DNA from: VMEP01 sp964414265
Lineage (GTDB): Bacteria > Patescibacteriota > Minisyncoccia > Phycocordibacterales > VMEP01
DNA length: 12,753 bases
Direction: 5' to 3'
Assembly: GCA_964414265.1 (NCBI GenBank)
Contig: CAYPVT010000022.1
Span: 1 to 12,753, forward strand
Shown: positions 4,638 to 10,862 of the stretch, piece after piece
Numbering within the stretch: the first letter of the stretch is position 1
How the letters are laid out: every line of letters starts with the position of its first letter
The notes under the pieces: model-generated
What the model saw: the letters and a program-made list of their open reading frames with translations, nothing else
The model's database searches: none
What the model was told of the DNA's origin: nothing
Made by a program: the position numbers and the translations under genes

Positions 4638-6926
4638 CTATTTCGCGACAGCGACAGCTTCTTCAAATTTGACTGAGAGTAAACGCGAAGCCGCATCCCC
4701 TGCTGTCGTAATCCCATAAAGCACTCCTGCGCGAGACATGGTTTCTCTATTATGAGTGATAACAACCAACTGTGAATGCTTGGCGAGATTCTCCAACATG
4801 TCTGCATATTTACGTGAGTTTGCTTCATCCAAAGCGGCGTCAGTTTCATCAAGAACAAGAAATGGTGGAGGATTAACTTGAGATACAGCAAAGATAAGCG
4901 CGATTGAAGTTAGAGCTCTTTCCCCTCCAGAGAGCATCTGCAAATCACGAATTTTTTTCTGAGGAAGACTCACTTTAATATCAATACCGTGTTTAATATC
5001 TTCGTCTTCAGACAATTCATCATAAAGTTCCTCCCCTGTATCAGGATCAAAACCAATGCTTTTTTGTTTTCTTTTTTCCTCAACAATTAAAAGGGTGGCT
5101 GCTCCTCCGCCAAACATTAATTTAAAGAATTCATCAAATTGTTTATTTATCTTCTCAATACCTTCCGAGAATTGATTGTTTAATTTCTCTCGGAGGTTTG
5201 CGATAAGCGCCTCGATATCTTCTGCGCTTCTTTTTAGGTCACCAATCTCGCGTTCAAGAAAAGTGTCCCTCTCAGACACTTCCTGATATTCCCTCATCAG
5301 CTCTGCTCCACCGGCAGCACCCATGTCTTCAAGACGAATCTTTGTTCTTTCCAATTTCTTTCGGCGGTCTTCCTGTATTTCTCGTGGCTCTGACAACAAA
5401 GATGATCCATCAAGCTCAAATGTTTGATACCTCATCGCATCGTTACCAATCAAAACTTTTGCCTCTTCAATTTCCGTCTTCATCATTTCTTCGTCACGCA
5501 AAACAGAATGTTCATTTGAAGAAAGTATGTCCAATTTAGAAACACACTCACTTCTGTGGGCAGATAATTCATATAATTTTCGTTCGTGTTCATGCGACAA
5601 ATCTTTGTCTTTTTCAAGCTCACTCTTCGCCTTCATGTATTCAAGATTAAGGGAATTTTCTTCGCCCTCTTTTTGGCGAATATCTTCTTCAATTACTTCT
5701 CGTTCATTTTGTAGTCGAACGAAATCTTCTTCAGAAAAAACAGCTCTTTGTGGGACGTTCTCGTGAAGTAGCGCCAAAAAATCGCTAGTCAATTGTTTTA
5801 GCGCAACAAAAATAGATTTTGTCGCCAAAATGTCATCAGCTGTTTCGCCCTCTGTTATCAAGGTGTTAATTTTTTCTGTAAACGAACGCACCCTTGATAC
5901 GGGAATCTGAGCCCCTTCTTCTTCTTTAGCAGACGCCTCAATTTCCTTTTTCCTTTCTTCCTCAATTTCTATTCTCCCTTCAAGTCTCCCAAGCTTCCTC
6001 GACAACTCGTCTTTATCACGACGAATAGCTCGAAGTCCTTCTTCAAACCTGCGTAAACTAGAAAGCGTCTCTTGATTTCTTTCTCTAGAAGCGAGGGAAT
6101 CTTTAATACTCCCAATCATCTTTTCAACGTCGCGAAGAGCATTGGCCAAAGCGCTTTTTTCTTTTCCTATTTTTTCCTTTTCGCGCGTAACATAAAATTC
6201 TTCGCGTTTTAAATATTCCGCGTAAAGACTCGAGAGCTCAACGCGAAGCTCTTCCGCTTTTTCAACCTTCTCAACTTGTTTCTTTAAAAATTTTATATGT
6301 GGAGCGATTTCGCGACGAAGTGATTCGGCCTTTTCCGTATTTTCACGAGTGCGTTCTAATTTTTTTTCACCATCACTTATTTTCCACTGATATATTTTCA
6401 AACCAAGAGCTTCTTCTATCATCGTGCGACGCTCGATAATGTTTGCATTCAAAATCCTATCTGCTTCACCCTGTGAAATAATATGATGCCCCGATGCCCC
6501 AATATTTACTGAAGCCAAAAGTTCAATAACATCTCGGAGTCGCACTTGCGAGCCGTTTATTAAATATTTATTTGTCCCATCGCGATACACCTCACGGGTA
6601 ATTGTAATTTCATCAAAATTTAAATTTATATCTCCAGATAACTCACCTTCAAGAGAAAACATTCTCTTTGAGTTATCAAAGGTAATGGAGACATGGGCTC
6701 GATTCATTGCTGGTATTGCCTTTGAGCCATTAAAAATCATATCCTCCCCCTTTTTGCCTCGGAGAGATTTAAGAGATTGTTCCCCTAAAACAAAACGAAT
6801 TGATTCTGCAATATTTGATTTACCAGAACCATTAGGCCCGACGATTGATGTGATTGGGGCGGAAAATTCAAGCTCGCTTTTTTTAGCGAACGATTTAAAA
6901 CCGGAAAGCTCAAGAGATTTCAGCAT
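4638..6926 (-). CDS. smc: Compact SMC-family chromosome-structuring ATPase
   Basis: SMC proteins are long coiled-coil ATPases that organise and segregate chromosomes. The N-terminal head has Walker A GPNGSGKSN at 30-38. The C-terminal head has the signature LSGGERAL at 665-672 and Walker B LVLDETD ending with Asp693-Glu694, then VITHN. Between them, about 180-337 and 398-590 are charged, heptad-like coiled coils. At 762 residues it is much shorter than the usual 1150-1200. The central break at about 338-397 is only some 60 residues, whereas a standard SMC hinge is about 150, and I see no typical hinge glycines. The C-terminal head also carries an acidic insertion at about 618-647. It could be a mini-SMC, or a relative such as an RecF/RecN/Rad50-like ATPase, but the head sequences fit SMC best. 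The gene has its own promoter and stands between the inserted cassette and an unrelated single-gene unit. Confidence 0.85.
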   Translation of the reverse strand: MLKSLELSGFKSFAKKSELEFSAPITSIVGPNGSGKSNIAESIRFVLGEQSLKSLRGKKGEDMIFNGSKAIPAMNRAHVSITFDNSKRMFSLEGELSGDINLNFDEITITREVYRDGTNKYLINGSQVRLRDVIELLASVNIGASGHHIISQGEADRILNANIIERRTMIEEALGLKIYQWKISDGEKKLERTRENTEKAESLRREIAPHIKFLKKQVEKVEKAEELRVELSSLYAEYLKREEFYVTREKEKIGKEKSALANALRDVEKMIGSIKDSLASRERNQETLSSLRRFEEGLRAIRRDKDELSRKLGRLEGRIEIEEERKKEIEASAKEEEGAQIPVSRVRSFTEKINTLITEGETADDILATKSIFVALKQLTSDFLALLHENVPQRAVFSEEDFVRLQNEREVIEEDIRQKEGEENSLNLEYMKAKSELEKDKDLSHEHERKLYELSAHRSECVSKLDILSSNEHSVLRDEEMMKTEIEEAKVLIGNDAMRYQTFELDGSSLLSEPREIQEDRRKKLERTKIRLEDMGAAGGAELMREYQEVSERDTFLEREIGDLKRSAEDIEALIANLREKLNNQFSEGIEKINKQFDEFFKLMFGGGAATLLIVEEKRKQKSIGFDPDTGEELYDELSEDEDIKHGIDIKVSLPQKKIRDLQMLSGGERALTSIALIFAVSQVNPPPFLVLDETDAALDEANSRKYADMLENLAKHSQLVVITHNRETMSRAGVLYGITTAGDAASRLLSVKFEEAVAVAK

Positions 6927-6940
6927 TATAGTTGTTTCGT

Positions 6941-6969
6941 ATTATACAATATTTAATATTTTGTATGAA
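6941..6969 (-). promoter_or_regulatory. smc promoter
   Basis: On the minus strand a perfect TATAAT (6941-6946) is preceded after 17 bp by TTCATA (6964-6969, four of six). The ATG of smc starts 14 bp after the -10 box, giving a leader of only a few bases and no room for a Shine-Dalgarno. The promoter lies just after the strong terminator of the upstream gene, so smc is a separate transcription unit. Confidence 0.65.
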
Positions 6970-6976
6970 GGTTTAC

Positions 6977-7008
6977 AAAAAAAAGAAGCCCTGCGGATGC
7001 AGGGCTTC
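6977..7008 (-). terminator. Strong intrinsic terminator of the 211-residue protein gene
   Basis: GAAGCCCTGC (6985-6994) and GCAGGGCTTC (6999-7008) make a perfect 10-bp G+C-rich stem with a four-base loop. On the minus strand it is followed by eight T residues (6977-6984). It lies 20 bp after the stop codon at 7029-7031. Confidence 0.93.
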
Positions 7009-7028
7009 GTGACTTCTGAAAAGGCGAA

Positions 7029-7664
7029 TTACTGGAACTTCGGAATCCGTTCTCCGACGACAATTGCGCCGTCGAGCGGTTCCGGCGTCGGGAAATGATG
7101 CACGTTCTTCATTCCCTTCGGGATGATTGGCTCTTTCCCCTGAACGACGCGCCATTCATGCGTCGGGAAGCGCCCGACCTTGGTCTCATACGGAAGGACA
7201 TGAAAATCGATGTAGAGGTATTCCCTGCCATCGTCATAGCGCTTCACCCAGACCCATGCGTGGCAAATCGCCTTAGCTCCGGCAAACGAACTGGGGTCTT
7301 CGTCGGGGTGATAGATGTGGATATTCACCACACCACCCTTTACTGGCCGACAAAAACGAAGATAGTCGCTTCCCCCGTTTGTGCCGACCTTGTACTCCGC
7401 CGTATCCGGAATCTTCACCGAAAACAGTGTCTTGCCGTCAACCCACAACAGTTCGCGGAAGACGACACCGTCGGCCGAAACAGCCTTCTTCACCGGCGCT
7501 GGTGCAGGTGCCACAACCGCTTTGGCTTGGTCGACTTTTTGCGCCACCTTCACCCTTTCGTTCTTTATTTTTTTGATCTCTTCGACTCTTCGAGCCCTTG
7601 CCGTCGAAGCCACTTTCGGGAAAAACACTCCGAGTTGCCCGGCCATATCCATATGTTCGCTCAC
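7029..7664 (-). CDS. Unknown 211-residue protein in a G+C-rich self-contained unit
   Basis: I do not recognise this family. Residues 1-50 are helical and basic (KKIKNERVKV at about 31-40), followed by an Ala/Pro linker (VAPAPAPVKK, 51-60), and then a likely beta-rich domain from about 65 to 211 with many aromatic and His residues (HIYHPDEDP at about 116-124, HAWVWVKRYDDG at 135-146, YIDFHVLPYE at 151-160). There is no signal peptide or membrane segment. The start is a GTG fixed by AAGGAGGA 6 bp upstream. A consensus promoter upstream and a strong terminator downstream make it a complete single-gene unit. Its base composition is visibly richer in G+C than the adjacent smc and rnc, and the strong Shine-Dalgarno is unlike most genes here, which suggests a different origin or a demand for high expression. 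The opposite strand also has a long open frame, but without start signals. Confidence 0.85.
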   Translation of the reverse strand: MSEHMDMAGQLGVFFPKVASTARARRVEEIKKIKNERVKVAQKVDQAKAVVAPAPAPVKKAVSADGVVFRELLWVDGKTLFSVKIPDTAEYKVGTNGGSDYLRFCRPVKGGVVNIHIYHPDEDPSSFAGAKAICHAWVWVKRYDDGREYLYIDFHVLPYETKVGRFPTHEWRVVQGKEPIIPKGMKNVHHFPTPEPLDGAIVVGERIPKFQ

Positions 7665-7670
7665 GATGTT

Positions 7671-7678
7671 TCCTCCTT
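7671..7678 (-). promoter_or_regulatory. Strong Shine-Dalgarno, AAGGAGGA
   Basis: The minus strand reads AAGGAGGA, then AACATC, then GTG (7664). This near-perfect anti-16S match with 6-bp spacing decides the GTG start. It stands out because the housekeeping genes of the window lack such sites. Confidence 0.9.
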
Positions 7679-7697
7679 AGGAAATACAACGATCAAT

Positions 7698-7720
7698 AAT
7701 GCTTTGCAGATTAAAGCATT
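7698..7720. promoter_or_regulatory. Palindromic operator candidate over the -10 box
   Basis: AATGCTTT (7698-7705) and AAAGCATT (7713-7720) are exact reverse complements with a 7-bp spacer. The right arm overlaps the TTTAAT -10 box and the left arm covers the expected transcription start. A repressor bound here would block transcription; alternatively the start of the mRNA folds into a small hairpin. Confidence 0.45.
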
Positions 7721-7738
7721 TTTATACTAATTTGTCAA
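7710..7738 (-). promoter_or_regulatory. Near-consensus sigma-70 promoter of the 211-residue protein gene
   Basis: On the minus strand TTGACA (7733-7738) is followed after 17 bp by TTTAAT (7710-7715), itself preceded by TGC, giving an extended -10. Transcription should start near 7703, leaving a leader of about 38 bases with the Shine-Dalgarno. The -35 lies within a 14-bp segment (7732-7745) repeated exactly at 10165-10178. Confidence 0.8.
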
Positions 7739-7746
7739 ACAAAAAA

Positions 7747-8442
7747 TTATTTTAGCCAGCCTTTCTTCTTTAAAGCACCTTCCGCCGCTTTTTGTTCAGC
7801 CTCTTGTTTTGATTTACCAGAACCATCAACAATCAAATCTTTAGAAAGAAAAACCCCAACAGTAAAACGTTTGTCATGATCTGGACCAGATTCAGACAAT
7901 ACTCTATAAACCGGAGTAATACCAAAATGTTCTTGCGCCTTTTCTTGAAAAACACTTTTAGCGTCGCGCCACGAACCCTTCTCCAAAATCTCCTTCATTT
8001 CTGGAAACAAAAATTCTTCAACAAAATCGTTTGATTTTTCATAACCCTGGTCAAGATAAAGCGCGCCTAAAAATGATTCAAAGGTATTCGCCAGGATATC
8101 TTGTCTTGCCTTACCGGTATCTTTTGACTCCCCTTTTGAAAGAAGTAGAAATTCGTTCATTCCAAGTTTTTCCGAAACCATAGAAAGGGTTACCGCATTC
8201 ACAAGCGCTGCACGATACGAAGTTAAGTCTCCTTCGTTTTTATCTGGATAATTTTTATACAAGTAATTTGTAGTAATAAGCTCAAGCACAGCATCACCTA
8301 AAAACTCCAAGCGTTCATTGTGATGAATTCCAACCTTTGGGTTTTCATTTAAGTACGAACGATGAATAAACGCCTGCTTAAGCAGGTTTTTATCTTTAAA
8401 GTTAACATTTACCTTTTTTTCAAACTTTGAGAAATCAATCAT
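7747..8442 (-). CDS. rnc: Ribonuclease III
   Basis: RNase III cuts double-stranded RNA, including rRNA precursors. The 231-residue protein has the signature HNERLEFLGDAVLE at 41-54, with Glu43 and Asp50 at the positions of E. coli Glu38 and Asp45. A second catalytic segment LANTFESFLGA lies at 117-127. Glu122 matches E. coli Glu117, but Asn119 replaces Asp114, a conservative change that should be noted. A double-stranded RNA-binding domain occupies about 160-228, ending in a Lys-rich helix. The ATG at 8442 is preferred because the family begins near it; an in-frame GTG lies five codons upstream. There is no strong Shine-Dalgarno. The gene follows nusB-nudix on the same strand with a gap of about 100 bp. 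No terminator is obvious before the next promoter at 7732-7745, which abuts the stop codon. Confidence 0.95.
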   Translation of the reverse strand: MIDFSKFEKKVNVNFKDKNLLKQAFIHRSYLNENPKVGIHHNERLEFLGDAVLELITTNYLYKNYPDKNEGDLTSYRAALVNAVTLSMVSEKLGMNEFLLLSKGESKDTGKARQDILANTFESFLGALYLDQGYEKSNDFVEEFLFPEMKEILEKGSWRDAKSVFQEKAQEHFGITPVYRVLSESGPDHDKRFTVGVFLSKDLIVDGSGKSKQEAEQKAAEGALKKKGWLK

Positions 8443-8545
8443 GTTTCTTGAGAACACGAATCATGGAACACGTAACAAAATAATTGTTCAAAATTCCATA
8501 ACTACGTTCGAATTACTTTCTAATATTCAAACACTAAAACTATCT

Positions 8546-9445
8546 TTATTTCTTCAAAAGAATGCCTATTGCCTTTGTGATAATTGGCACAATATCATCA
8601 TAAAGATTTAAAGAAGGAACTTCTGTCACAGGGAACCACCTTGAATCATCAAGCCCGCCAGCCTTCTCTGTTGTGAGGGTAACAACTGGTGATTCGGCAA
8701 GATAATAACAAACCTGCTTCCTTAGCCTACCTTTTTCTGGGTCAGTTGCAAGATACTCGTTATCTCCAATTTTTTCTTTAACTGTAACTGGAATTCCAAG
8801 CTCTTCTTTAGTTTTTCGATTAACCGCTTCCTCGTCGGTCTCACCTTCTTGTAAATGGCCCTTGGCAAGCGTCCAATGTCCAAAAATATCGTGAACAAAG
8901 GCAAGTTGTAAGATACCGTTTCCCCAGCCAAAAACAATCGCGCCAATTAGTTTATCAACTGGAAGTTTTTCTATGTCTTCTGGGTCTTTACTGTGTTTAC
9001 TTTTACTCGTCTCATCTTTCCCTGGCTCACCCAATTCTTTATAGACGGCCCCCAAGACCCCGTTAACAAATTTTCCGCTGTTGTCGCCACCGAAAGATTT
9101 TGCTAATTCAATCGCCTCATTAATCGCAACCTTGGGCGGCACCTCCAATCTGTCGGCAAAAAGAAGCTCAAAGAGCCCGAGACGTAAAATATTTCTATCA
9201 ACTGCTGCAATACGATCAATCGGCCAAGCTGGTGCCGCTTTTTCTATAATATCATCTAGTGTTTTTGTGCGAGAGGCAATGTTAACGGAAAGTGTGCGCA
9301 TGAATTCGGCATCACTTCCACCTGGAGCAAATTCTTCAATATTTCGTTTTAAAGTATCTTCTAGAGTATTTTCCGGCTGGCCATTAAAATCCCACTCAAA
9401 GAGGGTTTGGAGAACTATTGACCGTGAAAGGTGCCTATTAGCCAT
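8546..9445 (-). CDS. nusB: NusB antitermination factor fused to a Nudix domain
   Basis: Residues 1-140 are NusB, the RNA-binding factor that with NusE supports rRNA transcription antitermination. Hallmarks are RSIVLQTLFEWDF near the start, DRIAAVDRNILRLGLFEL (77-94), PPKVAINEAIELAKSFGG (103-120) and GKFVNGVLGAVYKEL (124-138). A charged linker (about 141-160) leads into a Nudix hydrolase domain (about 163-299). Its Nudix box at 196-218 runs GHLQEGE, then Arg210-Lys211-Thr-Lys-Glu214-Glu215-Leu-Gly. The glutamate normally following the arginine is lysine here (codon AAA, one base from GAA), so catalysis may be weakened. Other Nudix proteins act on nucleoside diphosphates linked to another group; the substrate here is unknown. 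The single open frame has no stop at the junction, so the fusion is real at the sequence level. The gene starts 27 bp after rpmF and is probably co-transcribed with it. Confidence 0.9.
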   Translation of the reverse strand: MANRHLSRSIVLQTLFEWDFNGQPENTLEDTLKRNIEEFAPGGSDAEFMRTLSVNIASRTKTLDDIIEKAAPAWPIDRIAAVDRNILRLGLFELLFADRLEVPPKVAINEAIELAKSFGGDNSGKFVNGVLGAVYKELGEPGKDETSKSKHSKDPEDIEKLPVDKLIGAIVFGWGNGILQLAFVHDIFGHWTLAKGHLQEGETDEEAVNRKTKEELGIPVTVKEKIGDNEYLATDPEKGRLRKQVCYYLAESPVVTLTTEKAGGLDDSRWFPVTEVPSLNLYDDIVPIITKAIGILLKK

Positions 9446-9472
9446 ACCGTAATGGTACGAGATGAGAAAACG

Positions 9473-9697
9473 TTATTTTGCCGCCGAAGCTTTCTTAGCC
9501 TTCTTTTCTTTTTTCGCTATCTTTTTGTTTACATCAAGAACTTGGCGACCACGGTAAGTACCGCAGTTCGGGCAAGCCCGATGCGTAAGGTGCGGTGCCG
9601 CACATTTCTCGCACTTAGATAACGAACCCCCCACTAATGCGTGGTGGGAACGGCGATTGCGGGTGTGAGCCCGCGTGTGTCTCATTCGTACAACCAT
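9473..9697 (-). CDS. rpmF: 50S ribosomal protein bL32, zinc-binding form
   Basis: The 74-residue protein begins with the typical basic segment MRHTRAHTRNRRSHHAL and has a four-cysteine zinc ribbon: Cys29-x2-Cys32 and Cys42-x2-Cys45, with a Lys/Ala-rich C-terminus. It is a component of the large ribosomal subunit. The frame is open further upstream, but the terminator of the preceding unit lies there. ATG at 9697 is chosen; the Met at residue 5 is a possible alternative start. No Shine-Dalgarno is seen. It leads the rpmF, nusB-nudix, rnc group. Confidence 0.93.
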   Translation of the reverse strand: MVVRMRHTRAHTRNRRSHHALVGGSLSKCEKCAAPHLTHRACPNCGTYRGRQVLDVNKKIAKKEKKAKKASAAK

Positions 9698-9707
9698 AAC
9701 TTGCGTA

Positions 9708-9713
9708 GTATTA
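9708..9713 (-). promoter_or_regulatory. Possible -10 box for rpmF
   Basis: On the minus strand TAATAC follows TTTTG and ends 10 bp before the rpmF ATG. The match to consensus is modest and no -35 is clear, but the upstream terminator at 9728-9761 implies that rpmF needs a promoter in this short stretch. Confidence 0.3.
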
Positions 9714-9727
9714 CAAAAACGCCGTAA

Positions 9728-9761
9728 AAAGTAAAGCGGGCTGAAATTAATCAGCCCGCTT
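9728..9761 (-). terminator. Terminator of the small membrane protein pair
   Basis: AAGCGGGCTGA (9734-9744) and TCAGCCCGCTT (9751-9761) form a perfect 11-bp stem with loop AATTAA. On the minus strand it is followed by TACTTTTTA. It lies 24 bp after the stop of the second small gene and separates that unit from rpmF. Confidence 0.8.
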
Positions 9762-9785
9762 GAGTTTATAGTAGCTGGGAAGCAA

Positions 9786-9932
9786 CTAGTCACGATTCGA
9801 CACGTGTTCCCGCACCATCAGAAGAACTGAAGCAAGACAAAGCCCTGTGATGAACAAACCATAGAGCGTTCCTGGCCAAAGGAAAAATGGCACAACTGCA
9901 CCCACAATCGCCACAACAAGACGAGATTTCAT
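9786..9932 (-). CDS. 48-residue membrane protein, second of a paralogous pair
   Basis: The tiny protein has two predicted membrane helices (about 5-19 and 23-40) joined by a short WPG turn, and a charged tail REHVSNRD. Its start is fixed by GGAGG (9940-9944) 7 bp upstream. It begins 16 bp after the stop of the preceding small gene. The two proteins align along their length with one gap: VVAI at 6-9 in both, a Val at 14, a Pro at 20, matching glycines, and an L-x4-LM ending of the second helix, so they probably arose by duplication. The composition is G+C-rich. No known family is recognised; small two-helix proteins can be toxins, holin-like pores, or partners of larger membrane proteins, and the sequence does not decide among these. 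Confidence 0.75.
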   Translation of the reverse strand: MKSRLVVAIVGAVVPFFLWPGTLYGLFITGLCLASVLLMVREHVSNRD

Positions 9933-9939
9933 TTGTACG

Positions 9940-9944
9940 CCTCC
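9940..9944 (-). promoter_or_regulatory. Shine-Dalgarno GGAGG of the second small gene
   Basis: The minus strand reads TGGAGGCGTACAA then ATG. This core Shine-Dalgarno with 7-bp spacing, right after the stop of the first small gene, is the main evidence that the very short frame is translated. Confidence 0.8.
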
Positions 9945-9948
9945 ACAG

Positions 9949-10101
9949 TTATGATTGTTTGTGGCCCGAGCTATCGCATGCCATCAAAACGATTGCGACA
10001 AGGAACATCCCAGACAGAAGCACCCCCAGAAACACACTTGGGGGAAGAAAAGCTGAACCAACCGCAGTGGCCATTATCGCCACAACTTTTATCGCCCTCA
10101 T
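9949..10101 (-). CDS. 50-residue membrane protein, first of a paralogous pair
   Basis: The protein is almost wholly hydrophobic, with segments at about 5-19 and 23-41 joined by LPPS, then a polar tail CDSSGHKQS. The residues before Cys42 (LMA-C) loosely resemble a lipoprotein box, though the position is late and Met at -2 is atypical, so a two-helix membrane protein is the simpler reading. The ATG is preceded by TGGAGA (10107-10112) with 5-6 bp spacing. It shares clear similarity with the following small protein. A TTGACA-type promoter lies upstream and a strong terminator downstream of the pair, making a complete two-gene unit. I do not recognise a family. The antisense and other-frame readings of this stretch have no start signals. 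Confidence 0.7.
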   Translation of the reverse strand: MRAIKVVAIMATAVGSAFLPPSVFLGVLLSGMFLVAIVLMACDSSGHKQS

Positions 10102-10142
10102 CGGAATCTCCAGAAAATTGAAACAATGGATTACTAGAACAA

Positions 10143-10171
10143 TTTTTACAACTATTTAATGTTCTTGTCAA
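10143..10171 (-). promoter_or_regulatory. Promoter of the small membrane protein pair
   Basis: On the minus strand TTGACA (10166-10171) is followed after 17 bp by TAAAAA (10143-10148, four of six). The -35 is embedded in TTTTTGTTTGACAA (10165-10178), which is identical to the segment at the promoter of the 211-residue protein gene. The expected leader is about 35 bases. The -35 lies within 25 bp of the rnhB stop codon. Confidence 0.6.
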
Positions 10172-10187
10172 ACAAAAACTTTCATCT

Positions 10188-10805
10188 TTATATATTTTTC
10201 AAAAAACTTCGGCGATGAATTTTGGTAATGCCATATTTTTTAATTGCCGAGTAATGAGCTTTTGTGCCGTATCCCCTGTGCCTCTCAAAACCATATTGTG
10301 AAAATTTTTTAGCAAATCTCACCATTAATCGGTCGCGAGTCACCTTAGCAACAACCGAAGCGATAGAAATAATCTGCACCAAATCATCTCCATGGATTAC
10401 TGTGTTTTGGTTTTTGTATTCTTTGGGCGCCTTCAATCCCCCATCAAGAAAAATCTCCGCCCGCTCTGGTTTAATTTTAAGATTTGAAAGTGATTTATTG
10501 AGCGAACTTTGTATGGAAAAAACTATTCCCTTTTTATCAATAACCGCAGGGGCGGTAAAAGAAACAGAAAATTTTATATCGCCACGCATTTGCGCCAATT
10601 TTATTTTCTTAAACCACTCTTCTCTTTTTTTCTCTGAAAGTTTCTTTGAATCCCGTATTCCTTTGAACTCTTTTTTTAACCGAGAATTATATACAGCCGA
10701 ATCAATAGCCACCGCGCCGACAGCCACAGGCCCCGCCAACGGCCCCCGCCCTACTTCGTCGATACCAACAATAAATTTTTGTTTTTTAGCCCCATAATTC
10801 TTCAT
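10188..10805 (-). CDS. rnhB: Ribonuclease HII
   Basis: RNase HII cleaves RNA in RNA-DNA hybrids and removes single ribonucleotides misincorporated during replication. The 205-residue protein has the signature GIDEVGRGPLAGP at 14-26 with catalytic Asp16 and Glu17. Asp121 in FLDGG and Asp158 in AKVTRDR complete the four-carboxylate set known for the family, so it should be active. The ATG at 10805 is chosen over an in-frame GTG two codons upstream (10811), because that GTG directly abuts the -10 box and cannot be in the transcript. The gene is divergent from dnaE. No terminator is seen at its end, where the promoter of the next unit begins almost at once. Confidence 0.95.
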   Translation of the reverse strand: MKNYGAKKQKFIVGIDEVGRGPLAGPVAVGAVAIDSAVYNSRLKKEFKGIRDSKKLSEKKREEWFKKIKLAQMRGDIKFSVSFTAPAVIDKKGIVFSIQSSLNKSLSNLKIKPERAEIFLDGGLKAPKEYKNQNTVIHGDDLVQIISIASVVAKVTRDRLMVRFAKKFSQYGFERHRGYGTKAHYSAIKKYGITKIHRRSFLKNI

Positions 10806-10811
10806 ATCCAC

Positions 10812-10820
10812 ATAATATCA
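10812..10820 (-). promoter_or_regulatory. Extended -10 promoter of rnhB
   Basis: On the minus strand TGA precedes TATTAT (10812-10817). Only 6 bp separate the box from the ATG at 10805, so transcription should begin at or next to the start codon. This closely parallels the TGT-TATTAT arrangement of rnr. Confidence 0.55.
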
Positions 10821-10837
10821 GAGTATTAACTTGCCTC

Positions 10838-10846
10838 TGCTATAAT
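10838..10846 (+). promoter_or_regulatory. Extended -10 promoter of dnaE
   Basis: TGC followed by a perfect TATAAT (10841-10846) lies 16 bp before the dnaE ATG. No good -35 is seen at 17-18 bp, consistent with an extended -10 promoter. The predicted leader is about ten bases or less. It faces away from the rnhB promoter within the same 57-bp gap. Confidence 0.65.
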
Positions 10847-10862
10847 GGGCAAACTTAATGAC

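Noticed and set aside
7095..7730. Long open frame on the plus strand opposite the 211-residue gene
   Set aside because: It is a shadow caused by the G+C-rich codon pattern. It has no Shine-Dalgarno or promoter, and its sequence is not protein-like, whereas the minus strand has all expression signals.
8452..8472. Direct repeat GAACACG twice, upstream of rnc
   Set aside because: Seven bases repeated at a 14-bp step can occur by chance in this composition. No adjoining promoter makes it a convincing operator.
9971..10171. 66-codon minus-strand frame overlapping the first small membrane protein
   Set aside because: It is in a different frame, lacks a Shine-Dalgarno and begins inside the -35 box. 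The 50-codon frame has the proper signals and a related partner.
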